Assembly (NCBI RefSeq): GCF_014851765.1
Contig: NZ_JACVAI010000002.1
Location: 1 to 64,000, forward strand
Direction of reading: 5' to 3'
DNA: 64,000 nt
Source: Pseudomonas sp. PDM04
GTDB taxonomy: Bacteria; Pseudomonadota; Gammaproteobacteria; Pseudomonadales; Pseudomonadaceae
A model generated the notes under the pieces. That model saw only the letters and a list, made by a program, of their open reading frames with translations, did not search any database and was not told the origin of the DNA. Of the stretch, positions 7,901 through 15,495 are shown in pieces. A program made the position numbers and the translations under genes. Within the stretch, counting starts at the first letter, position 1; the number at the start of each line of letters is the position of its first letter.

Positions 7901-9884
7901 GGCCGGCGGTCAGCACCAGGCGGTTGAAGGCATCGTTCTCGGCATCGCCGCGCACGATGTGGACGAAGGCGTCCTGCAGGGTGTCGTTGAGTTGCTGGAT
8001 GTCCAGGTCCAGGCCTTCGGCGGCGGTGAACGCGAAGTCATGGATCCAGAACTCGCGACCGTTGGTGTGACGCAGACGATAAGGGAATTCACCGAGCACA
8101 CGCAGACCGAGGTTTTCCAGGATCGGCAGCACGTCGGACAGTGCCAGCGGGGTGTCGGCGTGATACAGCTTGCAATGCAGCTCGCGCTGGCCGGACACCT
8201 GGCCCAGTGGCTGATAGAAGCTCATCACCAGCGGGTTCTTTTCGTTCAGGCTCAGCAGGTGCTGCATGTCGACCACGGCCGAATGCGCCGCGAAACGCTC
8301 GCGATAACCGGCCGGGAAGCCTTTCGGGAAGTCGGCCAGCACGTTGGTGCCGTGGGCTTCGCCGAAGCTCTCGACGGTCAGGGCGGCGTAATCGTCCTGC
8401 CAGCTGCGGCAGGCCTGGATCACTTCGTTTTCCAGTTGCTGCGGGTCGATGTCGATGCGGTTTTTCGGGTCGACGCGCAGGATCAGTTGCACGCGGGCCA
8501 GCACAGACTCGGAGAAGAAGGTCCAGAACTCGCAATCCGAGGCTTTCAGGCGATCCATCAGTACCTGCTGGATCTTCTGGCGCACCTCGGTGGAGTAGAT
8601 GTCACGCGGCACATAGGCCAGGCAGTAGCAGAAACGGCCGTACGGGTCCTTGCGCAGGAACACGCGGATTTTGTTGCGTTCCTGGATCTGCACGATCGAC
8701 ATCACGGTGCTGAACAGTTCGTCCACCGGGGTCTGGAACAGATCGTCCCGTGGCAGCACTTCGAGGACCTGTGCCAGTTCCTTGCCCAGGTGAGCCTTGG
8801 CCTGGAAGCCGGAGCGGCGTTCGATTTCCGCCACCTTGCGACGGATGTACGGAATGACCCGCACGCTCTCGCCGTACACCGACGAAGTGTACAGGCCCAT
8901 GAAGCGGCATTCCTTGATGACCTTGCCATCGGCGTCGATTTCACGGATCGACACGTAGTCAGGGTAAGCCGGACGGTGGACACGGCTTGGGTGCGCAGCC
9001 TTGGCGAACGACAGCAGGGTCGGTTCGCGCAGGTAGTTCACGGCGTAGTCTTCGATGCGCAGGTCATCGTAGGTCAGGCCGACACGCAGCAGCTTGGCCA
9101 GGCCCAGGAAGGAGCTCTGGTCGTATTCGATGTGACCGCCATCGGCCTGGTCGGTGACCACGAACTCTTCGTAGCCGAGGAAGGTGAAATGGTTGCCCAC
9201 CAGCCATTCCAGGAAGCTCTTGATTTCGTTCTTTTCTTCGGCATCGACGGCGAAACGGCTGTTGTCCAGGTTGGTCAGGATTTCCTGGACCTTGGCCTTC
9301 ATCGGCTCGAAATCGGTGACCGCGACGCGCACTTCACCCAGCACCTGCTCCAGCTCTTTGCTCAGCACGTTCAGTTCGGCGGTATTGGCGCAACGGTCGA
9401 TTTCCAGGTACATCAGCGACTCTTGCAGCACGTCGTCGCCCTGGGTGCCTTTTGGCAGGATTTCCAGCAATTCGCCCTTGCTGCCACGACGCACGCTCAG
9501 CACGGTGGTCTGCAAGGTGTGAATGCTGTAGCCGCGACGGTTCAGCTCGGTGCGTACCGAGTCCACCAGGAATGGCAGGTCGTGGTGCAGCACTTCGACC
9601 GCGGTGTGGGTCGACTGCCAGCCGTGGCGTTCGTAATCGGGGTTGTAGACGCGCACTTGCGGTTGCGCGTGATCGAAGCGCTCAAGCAGGCGCCACGCAG
9701 AAAGGGTACAGCCAGCGAGGTCGGACAGGCGACGCTGGGTCAGCTCGTCCAGGGAAATGATGCCGAAGAATTGTTCAGCGAACAGCGCCACTTGTGGCAG
9801 TGCCTGTTCACTGATGTGCTGCGCCAGTGCCGCTTGCAGTTGGTGCTGGAAGTCGGCTTTGCTGGCTGCGGTGAAGAACGCCAT
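4992..9884 (-). CDS. gdhB: NAD-specific glutamate dehydrogenase, 180-kDa class
   Basis: A 1630-residue enzyme that oxidatively deaminates glutamate to 2-oxoglutarate and ammonia with NAD+. Its length matches the large GDH class of Pseudomonas and Streptomyces: long N-terminal regulatory (ACT-like) regions, a central catalytic segment (RGGLRWSDR, then KNSVIVPVGAKGGF about residue 830-880) and a C-terminal extension. The start is the ATG at 9882-9884, preceded by GGAG; the slightly longer frame has no ribosome site. It is monocistronic, ending at a strong terminator. In P. aeruginosa, as I recall, the gene next to gdhB leads directly to moxR, whereas here an AT-rich cassette lies between them. 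Confidence 0.97.
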   Translation of the reverse strand: MAFFTAASKADFQHQLQAALAQHISEQALPQVALFAEQFFGIISLDELTQRRLSDLAGCTLSAWRLLERFDHAQPQVRVYNPDYERHGWQSTHTAVEVLHHDLPFLVDSVRTELNRRGYSIHTLQTTVLSVRRGSKGELLEILPKGTQGDDVLQESLMYLEIDRCANTAELNVLSKELEQVLGEVRVAVTDFEPMKAKVQEILTNLDNSRFAVDAEEKNEIKSFLEWLVGNHFTFLGYEEFVVTDQADGGHIEYDQSSFLGLAKLLRVGLTYDDLRIEDYAVNYLREPTLLSFAKAAHPSRVHRPAYPDYVSIREIDADGKVIKECRFMGLYTSSVYGESVRVIPYIRRKVAEIERRSGFQAKAHLGKELAQVLEVLPRDDLFQTPVDELFSTVMSIVQIQERNKIRVFLRKDPYGRFCYCLAYVPRDIYSTEVRQKIQQVLMDRLKASDCEFWTFFSESVLARVQLILRVDPKNRIDIDPQQLENEVIQACRSWQDDYAALTVESFGEAHGTNVLADFPKGFPAGYRERFAAHSAVVDMQHLLSLNEKNPLVMSFYQPLGQVSGQRELHCKLYHADTPLALSDVLPILENLGLRVLGEFPYRLRHTNGREFWIHDFAFTAAEGLDLDIQQLNDTLQDAFVHIVRGDAENDAFNRLVLTAGLPWRDVALLRAYARYMKQIRLGFDLGYIASTLNNHTDIARELTRLFKTRFYLARKLSGDDLDDKQQRLEHAILSALDDVQVLNEDRILRRYLDLIKATLRTNFYQADANGQNKSYFSFKFNPHLIPELPKPVPKFEIFVYSPRVEGVHLRFGNVARGGLRWSDREEDFRTEVLGLVKAQQVKNSVIVPVGAKGGFLPRRLPLGGGRDEIAAEGIACYRIFISGLLDITDNLKDGVLVPPANVVRHDDDDPYLVVAADKGTATFSDIANGIAIDYGFWLGDAFASGGSAGYDHKKMGITAKGAWVGVQRHFRERGINVQEDSITVVGVGDMAGDVFGNGLLMSDKLQLVAAFNHLHIFIDPNPNPATSFAERQRMFDLPRSAWSDYDTSIMSEGGGIFSRSAKSIAISPQMKERFDIQADKLTPTELLNALLKAPVDLLWNGGIGTYVKASSESHADVGDKANDALRVNGNELRCKVVGEGGNLGMTQLGRVEFGLNGGGSNTDFIDNAGGVDCSDHEVNIKILLNEVVQAGDMTDKQRNQLLSSMTDEVGGLVLGNNYKQTQALSLAARRALPRIAEYKRLMNDLESRGKLDRAIEFLPSEDQINERVAAGHGLTRPELSVLISYSKIDLKAQLLESLVPDDEYLTRDMETAFPPTLVSKFSEAMRRHRLKREIVSTQIANDLVNHMGITFVQRLKESTGMSPANVAGAYVIVRDIFHLPHWFRQIEALDYKVSADVQLEMMDELMRLGRRATRWFLRARRNEQNAARDVAHFGPHLKELGLKLDELLEGPTREGWQKRYLAYVEAGVPELLARMVAGTSHLYTLLPVIEASDVTGQDPAEVAKAYFAVGEKLDITWYLQQISALPVENNWQALAREAFRDDVDWQQRAITISVLQLGEGSVEARLEAWMAQHESMIERWRSMLVEIRAASGTDYAMYAVANRELLDLALSGQAVVPAAAQASAELEPA

Positions 9885-10582
9885 CTGTGGTACTCCGCTT
9901 GGGCTTGTTATTGATTGAAGCGTCGCGTGCAACACCCCTTTCGGGGCGATCCGTCATCCTGTTCCTGATTCTCGGGCAGAGGAAACAGGGTGACAGGTGG
10001 GTGAAGCTGGACGGGACACTCAGGTCACATTCACCTTCCGTGAATGGGCATCTGCAAAAACCACTGTGCGATCAATTGCACACTCTCTTTACAGGCAGGT
10101 CTTTACAGGTATCCATTCGATGCGCAGCTTAACCAGTGCGGCAAGGCCGCTGCTTGCAGTGCTGCGACATATTCGGTCATCGGAATGCAGCTGGCGCGAC
10201 ATGCCTCGAACAACACTAGCAGCCGCGAGGGAAATTGGGCGTTTTATCCCGTATTTACGGCACGGGCGTACCAGAAGCGCTCGAGTGACGTGCGGGGGGG
10301 CTCTCCCCTCCGTCCTTTCGCTTCTTGACCAGACGAGATTTTTTTCTGAATGGGCAGCGTCGCAACGATGCCCCCAAAAACCAGAAAAAAACATGATGTA
10401 ACTTCGCACTATCTTATCCTTACTAATAACGCGAATTATCCTACGCAACTATAAGACCACTCCCTCACACATCTTATTTTCAAAAACAACAGAAGACACT
10501 GACAATATCGCTCCACCACAAGCAGACAACATCGGTTTGAATAGACAATGGATCGGTCACCCAACATGAAAGGAATCATGAC
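9885..10582. other. 698-base non-coding stretch between gdhB and bacteriocin gene
   Basis: No convincing gene here. Short frames are open on several overlapping phases, which argues against coding. Visible structure: a small CCCC-TTTC-GGGG hairpin at about 9935-9946, in the gdhB leader; a TTCAC-CTTCC-GTGAA palindrome at 10030-10044; an imperfect palindrome at 10066-10081; a direct repeat TCTTTACAGG at 10086-10095 and 10100-10109; and a very stable hairpin at 10292-10313. GC content falls clearly after about 10330. The gdhB promoter and the bacteriocin promoter must both lie in it, but I could not fix either one. I found no LexA box of the CTGT-N8-ACAG form. Confidence 0.6.
10292..10345 (+). 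ncRNA. strong hairpin followed by T-run: candidate structured RNA or terminator
   Basis: CGGGGGGG (10293-10300) pairs with CCCCTCCG (10305-10312) around a CTCT loop, giving eight pairs including one G-U, extendable by one more wobble. About 27 bases later comes a run of seven T (10339-10345). The T-run is too far from this stem for a classical terminator. The preceding 150 bases have three open frames and no plausible ribosome site. It could be a small RNA, a leader, or a remnant of a mobile element. Function is unknown and the call is tentative. Confidence 0.25.
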
Positions 10583-11731
10583 ATGTCGCAACTAGAGCTA
10601 CCACTAACGATATTCTATGGCGACGGGACATGGGAAATCTTGAATCTGAACCCCAACAGAATCCGCGGGGACATTCGTAAAAACTACCCATTGGGAAATC
10701 CAATGCATGGCTTTACATTGGCCATCGAAAAGGACTATTTCGCGCGCAAACAAAACCTTGAAACAGCCTTGCAAATAGAATTGAACACCTCCGAAACCAG
10801 GCAACCGCCACCCACCAACAACACACCCGACGCATCGCTTTCTCGAACGATCAACGCGGTTAACGAGTTAATCTCCCAAAAAAACTCCCTACTTCAGCAA
10901 GAGCTGAAAATTATAAAAACATCGAAACAGCATGGAAAACTACAAGCCACTTACAACGCGATGATTCTGAAGGACCAAGTCGATATTCTTCAGCTGCGAC
11001 AGAATCACTTGCATAAAGAGAAAGGCCGACGCGAAGCTGAGCTTTCTGCACAGCAACAAGCTGCCGAAGCCGCGCGCACTGCTGCGCAAGCGCAGCGGCA
11101 GGCTGAAGAACAGGCTCGCCTTGCCATTGAAGAAGAGTCTAGTCTCGCTGATGAATACAAACGCAACATCAGCTTTTTAGCAGACATGAATGAAAGCATC
11201 TTGAAAAAATATGGCGAGAACATGGGATACGTCGCACATAACCTTCAAAAGGATATTTCCGGGAAGAAGGTTAGAAGCTACCGAACAGCCATGAAAACTT
11301 TCGAGAAGGTCAGAAAAAATCCGAACGTGCGGCTTAGCCCGCAGGATACCCAAGCCGTTATCGACGCCCTGAATTCACTGGACAAAGCCACGCTTGCAGA
11401 TAATGCGAATCGCTTGGCAAGAGCTTTCGGGCTCGTGGGAAAAGCGGTCCAGGCACACTCCATTGTCGAAAACGCGGCAATCGGCTTCAAGGATGGCAAT
11501 TGGGCGCCTTTGATGCTGGAGTTGGAAAGCATTGCTGCCGGGGCGGGTGCAAGTGCGCTGCTAGCCACTGTTCTCATGCCGATTTTAACCATGGCAGTGC
11601 CATCAACTGCAGCGCTCATCATCACCGCTATACTAATGGCTTCCGCCTCCGCTTATCTTGATGCCAAGCAGGTAGATATCATCAATAAAAGAATTCTCAA
11701 CAAGCTCAACTCACTCAAGAACGAGAACTAA
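10583..11731 (+). CDS. colicin N/A-type pore-forming bacteriocin
   Basis: A 382-residue toxin predicted to open a voltage-gated pore in the inner membrane of related bacteria. Residues about 190-372 match the pore domain of colicins A/B/N: RSYRTAM at 231-237, NP at 246-247, GNWAPLMLELES at 305-316, a hydrophobic hairpin at about 317-355, and a closing YLDAKQVDIIN at 358-368. Residues 1-60 are a small mixed domain. Residues 90-186 are a long charged helix, alanine/glutamine/glutamate rich from 150 on. No known receptor domain or TonB box is recognised; GDGTW at 13-17 weakly recalls the colicin TolB box. AAAGGAA lies 7 bases before the ATG. AT-rich composition unlike its neighbours suggests transfer. 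The next gene is the presumed immunity protein; no lysis gene is seen. Confidence 0.88.
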   Translation: MSQLELPLTIFYGDGTWEILNLNPNRIRGDIRKNYPLGNPMHGFTLAIEKDYFARKQNLETALQIELNTSETRQPPPTNNTPDASLSRTINAVNELISQKNSLLQQELKIIKTSKQHGKLQATYNAMILKDQVDILQLRQNHLHKEKGRREAELSAQQQAAEAARTAAQAQRQAEEQARLAIEEESSLADEYKRNISFLADMNESILKKYGENMGYVAHNLQKDISGKKVRSYRTAMKTFEKVRKNPNVRLSPQDTQAVIDALNSLDKATLADNANRLARAFGLVGKAVQAHSIVENAAIGFKDGNWAPLMLELESIAAGAGASALLATVLMPILTMAVPSTAALIITAILMASASAYLDAKQVDIINKRILNKLNSLKNEN

Positions 11732-11741
11732 ATAAAAATAT

Positions 11742-11768
11742 TAGCCAGGATCACCTCCACCTTGGCTA
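11742..11768 (+). promoter_or_regulatory. stem-loop between bacteriocin and immunity genes
   Basis: TAGCCAGG (11742-11749) pairs with CCTTGGCTA (11760-11768) with one bulge. There is no T-run, so it is unlikely to be a full terminator; it may stabilise or attenuate the transcript so that the two genes are expressed at different levels. Confidence 0.35.
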
Positions 11769-11799
11769 CTCACATACCAAATCAACGCCGACACCCATC

Positions 11800-12363
11800 A
11801 TGACCAATAGAATATTACTCCCTTACCGGCAGTTCATAGTTACGGCACTGCCGATTTTTCTGATAATTTATTTTGTCCCCGCACACGCCTCCACCCCGCT
11901 GCATTTTCTTATTGATAACTTTATAGAAACCCACCTACTGGGATATGCCGGATTCTGGACGAGCCATTATCCATTCAGCTCAAAAATAACTACAAATTAC
12001 ATAAGTATTCTCGGACCTGTTATCGCAATTTCAGTATTTTACAAAACGTACCCCAGCATTAACTTAACGCCGCTCCAAATGGAGAGAATAGAAAACCTTG
12101 GGGGCATTAAATATTGCCTGTTCTCACTCTGCATGATAGTCATTTTTTATTTTATACTCACCAAACACTATCTATACCCTTACGAGTTGATCAGCCAAAA
12201 AAACAGCCTGAGCATATTGGGCAAACATAAAATCCTGTATTCGCTCTACTCCACACTCATGCTCTTCGGGCTTTATCTGATGCCGGTGATATTTTATATT
12301 TACTTTATCCTCCTACCCCACAAGCTCTTTAAACGTTGGAAGGTAAAAAAACCACATCAGTAG
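11800..12363 (+). CDS. membrane immunity protein for the pore-forming bacteriocin
   Basis: A 187-residue integral membrane protein with four hydrophobic segments (about residues 12-30, 66-84, 105-125 and 145-172), short loops and a lysine-rich C-terminal end (HKLFKRWKVKK). Size and topology fit the colicin A/B/N immunity family (about 175-190 residues, four helices), which sits in the inner membrane and blocks pore opening. It lies 68 bases downstream of the toxin on the same strand and is equally AT rich. Sequence similarity to a known immunity protein was not tested, so the call rests on topology and position. Confidence 0.75.
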   Translation: MTNRILLPYRQFIVTALPIFLIIYFVPAHASTPLHFLIDNFIETHLLGYAGFWTSHYPFSSKITTNYISILGPVIAISVFYKTYPSINLTPLQMERIENLGGIKYCLFSLCMIVIFYFILTKHYLYPYELISQKNSLSILGKHKILYSLYSTLMLFGLYLMPVIFYIYFILLPHKLFKRWKVKKPHQ

Positions 12364-12500
12364 GTTCGTGCATCCGTTCAATTAATCGACGGAGACGACT
12401 GAAAAACATAGAATGCCCGCCTCTTTTCCTGCTTTTCTCGACATGACCCAACCGTCAAGATCGCGACCTTTTTACCTCACGTCTATGACCAGGAGCTCCC

Positions 12501-12854
12501 ATGCAAATGACCACCGCCCTGTTGATCGTCAACCCGTGCGACGACGAAGAAGACAACATGGCCATGCTGGCCTGCCACAGCAACCAGGGGGAAATGTTCC
12601 TGATGACCCGCTATCCGGACGAGGACGAGCTGGAAATCACCCTCGACGGCGAACCTTCGACCCTGGACGGCGTGAAAGTCACCCTCAGCCCGACTCGCCT
12701 GCTGATCGAAATCGCTGCAACGGATGCCGATGCGCTCAATGGTGATGATTCGCTGGAAATCATTCACGGCACCGATGCGGGTGACCTGGCGGAGGTCGAG
12801 GAGACCTTGCGCAACATTCTCAAGGGCACCGGGACTTACATCAGCGAGCTTTGA
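12501..12854 (+). CDS. conserved hypothetical protein, 117 aa
   Basis: A small acidic cytoplasmic protein, rich in D and E and with no membrane helix or known motif. AGGAG at 12491-12495 lies 5 bases before the ATG. The composition returns to the normal high GC of the chromosome here, so it marks the far side of the AT-rich cassette. It probably corresponds to the small hypothetical gene that lies between gdhB and moxR in other Pseudomonas, by memory of gene order only. Function unknown. Confidence 0.75.
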   Translation: MQMTTALLIVNPCDDEEDNMAMLACHSNQGEMFLMTRYPDEDELEITLDGEPSTLDGVKVTLSPTRLLIEIAATDADALNGDDSLEIIHGTDAGDLAEVEETLRNILKGTGTYISEL

Positions 12855-12874
12855 GGGCGTTTGTGCGGGCCCCG

Positions 12875-12942
12875 TCGCGAGCAGGCTCGCTCCCACAGGG
12901 GCTATACGAACGGCTTCTTTGTGGGAGCGAGCGTGCTCGCGA
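12875..12942. repeat. REP pair in inverted orientation
   Basis: Two REP copies, 12875-12897 and 12920-12942, face each other across 22 bases in the gap between the small acidic protein and moxR. Confidence 0.9.
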
Positions 12943-13094
12943 TGGCGCTCGCCAGGTCGCCACCGTTCCCATCATTTCCCACACTTTGCACAAAATGCCG
13001 TTAGTCGCCGCCCCCCGCGATGGATTAAAGTAACGCCCCCAGCCCTGGCGTTAATTCGAACGTCTTCGGTCACCCTTTCCAGGAACAGTCATCG

Positions 13095-14054
13095 ATGGAA
13101 CATCGTGAAGCGCTGATCGCGCTGCGAACCTTTCTTTCAACGCAGATTCTCGGCCAGGAAAAACTCATCGAGCGCTTGCTCATCGCCCTGCTCGCCGACG
13201 GCCACATGCTGGTCGAGGGTGCACCGGGCCTGGCCAAGACCAAGGCCATCAAGGAGCTCGCCGAGGGCATCGAAGCCCAGTTCCATCGTATCCAGTTCAC
13301 CCCCGACCTGCTGCCCGCCGACATCACCGGCACGGAGATCTATCGCCCGGAAACCGGCAGCTTCGTGTTCCAGCAAGGCCCGATCTTCCACAACCTGGTG
13401 CTCGCGGACGAAATCAACCGGGCCCCGGCCAAGGTGCAATCGGCCCTGCTCGAAGCCATGGCCGAGCGCCAGGTCAGTGTCGGGCGCAGCACCTACGAGT
13501 TGTCGCCGCTGTTCCTGGTGATGGCCACGCAGAACCCGATCGAGCAGGAAGGCACCTATCCGCTGCCCGAAGCTCAGCTCGACCGCTTCCTGATGCACGT
13601 GAAAATCGGCTTTCCGGACGCCGCGGTCGAACGCCGCATTTTGCAACAGGCCCGTGGCGAAGCGCTGAACGGCGAAACCAAGCCGGAACGCCGGGTCAGC
13701 CAGCAGGCAATCTTCGCCGCGCGCAAGGAAATCCTCGGCCTGTACATGGCCGACGCCGTGGAGGAATACCTGGTGCAACTGGTCATGGCTACGCGCACCC
13801 CGGCCAAGTTCGACCCGGAAATGGCCGAGTGGATCGCCTATGGCGCCAGCCCTCGCGGTTCGATCGCCCTGGACCGCTGCGCCCGGGCCCACGCCTGGCT
13901 GGCCGGTCGCGACTTCGTCAGCCCGGAGGACATTCAGGCCGTGCTGTTCGACGTGCTGCGCCATCGCATCATCCTGTCCTTCGAAGCCGAGGCCGCCGGC
14001 ATTGACCAGGACCGGGTGGTCCAGCGAATTCTCGACGTCGTAGCCGTCGCTTGA
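13095..14054 (+). CDS. moxR: MoxR-family AAA+ ATPase
   Basis: A 319-residue ATPase of the MoxR class. Walker A is GAPGLAKTK at 42-50, Walker B LVLADE at 101-106 followed by INRAPAK, and sensor 1 lies in MATQNPIEQEGTYPLPEAQLD (about 148-168). MoxR proteins act as chaperones that mature or insert metal cofactors in partner complexes, working with VWA-domain proteins. AGGAA precedes the ATG. It heads a six-gene operon in which each gene overlaps the next or nearly touches it. Confidence 0.95.
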   Translation: MEHREALIALRTFLSTQILGQEKLIERLLIALLADGHMLVEGAPGLAKTKAIKELAEGIEAQFHRIQFTPDLLPADITGTEIYRPETGSFVFQQGPIFHNLVLADEINRAPAKVQSALLEAMAERQVSVGRSTYELSPLFLVMATQNPIEQEGTYPLPEAQLDRFLMHVKIGFPDAAVERRILQQARGEALNGETKPERRVSQQAIFAARKEILGLYMADAVEEYLVQLVMATRTPAKFDPEMAEWIAYGASPRGSIALDRCARAHAWLAGRDFVSPEDIQAVLFDVLRHRIILSFEAEAAGIDQDRVVQRILDVVAVA

Positions 14055-14059
14055 CCCCG

Positions 14060-15004
14060 ATGAACGCCCACCTGCCGCCCGAGCCGGGCATCCGCATCAG
14101 CCTCTCCGACCTGATCGAGATGCGCCATCGCGTGCGCGAAGTGCAACTGTTCTCCACGCCAAGCCAGCGCAGCCCGCTGATCGGCCTGCACCACTCCAAG
14201 CTGCGGGGCCGTGGGGTGGATTTCGATCAGGTGCGGGTCTACCAGGCCGGCGACGACGTACGCACCATCGACTGGCGCGTGACCGCCCGAACCCAGGAAC
14301 CGCACACCAAGCTGTTCCATGAAGAGCGCGAGCGACCGATCTTCATCATGGTCGAGCAAAGCCGTCGGCTGTTCTTCGGTTCCGGGCTGATGTTCAAGTC
14401 GGTGCTCGCCGCCCAGGCCGCGAGCCTGATCGGTTGGGCGGCGCTCGGTCATAACGACCGGGTGGGCGGGCTGGTGTTCGGCGACAACGAGCACTACGAG
14501 ATCAAGCCACGCCGTAGCAAACAAAGCCTGCTGCAACTGCTCAACCGGCTGGTGCGGGTCAATCAATCCCTGCACACCGAAATCGAACAGAATCGCGACA
14601 CCCTCAACCTGGCCCTGCGCCGCGCCCGTGAAGTCTTGCGCCCTGGCAGCCTGGTGATTCTGATCTGCGACGAGCGTGCGTTGACCGAGGGCACCGAACA
14701 GCAATTGAGCCTGCTGTCGCGCCATTGCGACCTGCTGCTGTTGCCGGTATCCGACCCGCTGGACCACGCCCTGCCCGCCGCCGGCCTGCTGCGCTTCGCC
14801 GAACGTGGCGCGCAACTGGAGATCGACACCCTGAACTTCGAGCTGCGCCAGACCTATCGTGCCCAGGCCGAGGCGCGGATCGCCCGCTGGGAACTGCTGG
14901 CGCAAAAGCTGCGGGTGTTGTTGATGCCATTGAGCACCCAGAGTGAAATGGTCGAGCAACTGCGCGAGTACCTCAACCCCCAGAATGCGGGGACGGGTCG
15001 ATGA
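14060..15004 (+). CDS. DUF58 protein, VWA-like partner of MoxR
   Basis: A 314-residue cytoplasmic protein of the DUF58 family. The hallmark GDDVRTIDWRVTAR lies at about 64-77, after RGRGVDFDQVRVYQ. A VWA-like fold follows, with FIMVEQSRR in place of a canonical DxSxS. I took the ATG at 14060, 5 bases after the moxR stop; a TTG at 14051 overlapping the stop is the alternative and adds three residues. It is translationally linked to moxR and to the next gene, which starts at 15001 on an ATGA overlap. Confidence 0.92.
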   Translation: MNAHLPPEPGIRISLSDLIEMRHRVREVQLFSTPSQRSPLIGLHHSKLRGRGVDFDQVRVYQAGDDVRTIDWRVTARTQEPHTKLFHEERERPIFIMVEQSRRLFFGSGLMFKSVLAAQAASLIGWAALGHNDRVGGLVFGDNEHYEIKPRRSKQSLLQLLNRLVRVNQSLHTEIEQNRDTLNLALRRAREVLRPGSLVILICDERALTEGTEQQLSLLSRHCDLLLLPVSDPLDHALPAAGLLRFAERGAQLEIDTLNFELRQTYRAQAEARIARWELLAQKLRVLLMPLSTQSEMVEQLREYLNPQNAGTGR

Positions 15005-15495
15005 GCAGCCTGGACCAGTTGCAACCGCTGATTTCGCCGCCGCCCATCAGCCTCTGGCCGCCGGCGCCGGGCTGGTGGCTGTTGCTGCTGGCACTGGGGC
15101 TGATCGCATTCGGTCTGTGGAAAGCCCGAAGCCTGCTGCCGAGCAAACGCCTCATCGTGCGCGCCGAACAACCCCTGGACCCGGTGCGCCTCGCCGCACT
15201 GGCGGAACTGGCGCTGCTGCCCAAACCCTACGACGGCGCCCCGGCCGGTGCCTGGCTGCAGCAGCTCAACGGCCTGCTCAAGCGCCTGTGCCGCAACCAT
15301 TACCCCTACAGCCAGAGCCATACCCTCAACGGTCGCCAATGGCTGGCATTCCTCGACAACCGCTGCCCCGCCGCCGGCCTGACGCGCTGGATGGTGCTGG
15401 TCGAAGGCGCCTACAAACCCGAATGCAAACTTGACGACAAGGCCATCGCCGGCCTGACCCAGGCCGTCGACACCTGGATTCGCAAACATGTTTGA
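15001..15495 (+). CDS. DUF4381 membrane protein of the MoxR operon
   Basis: A 164-residue protein with one membrane helix (about 22-40, rich in W, L and G) and a C-terminal cytoplasmic or periplasmic domain. Its position between DUF58 and the first VWA protein and its overall pattern match the DUF4381 family typical of gammaproteobacterial MoxR operons. It overlaps DUF58 by 4 bases and the next gene by 8, so it is translationally coupled. Its biochemical role is unknown. Confidence 0.85.
   Translation: MSSLDQLQPLISPPPISLWPPAPGWWLLLLALGLIAFGLWKARSLLPSKRLIVRAEQPLDPVRLAALAELALLPKPYDGAPAGAWLQQLNGLLKRLCRNHYPYSQSHTLNGRQWLAFLDNRCPAAGLTRWMVLVEGAYKPECKLDDKAIAGLTQAVDTWIRKHV

Noticed and set aside
5043-9914. 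A 1623-residue open frame opposite gdhB
   Set aside because: It mirrors the gdhB reading frame in a high-GC gene, with valine-, histidine- and glutamine-rich translation, no ribosome site and no domains. Shadow of gdhB.
10089-10448. Overlapping short frames upstream of the bacteriocin read as genes
   Set aside because: Several phases are open at once, none has a ribosome site, and the strong hairpin suggests a non-coding role.
10381-10582. LexA (SOS) box or pyocin P-box upstream of the bacteriocin
   Set aside because: I looked for CTGT-N8-ACAG and for repeated ATTG-type boxes and found none convincing, so no regulation is claimed.
12413-12745. Alternative frame overlapping the 117-residue gene
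   Set aside because: No ribosome site and an arginine/proline-rich translation; the 12501 frame has AGGAG and normal composition.
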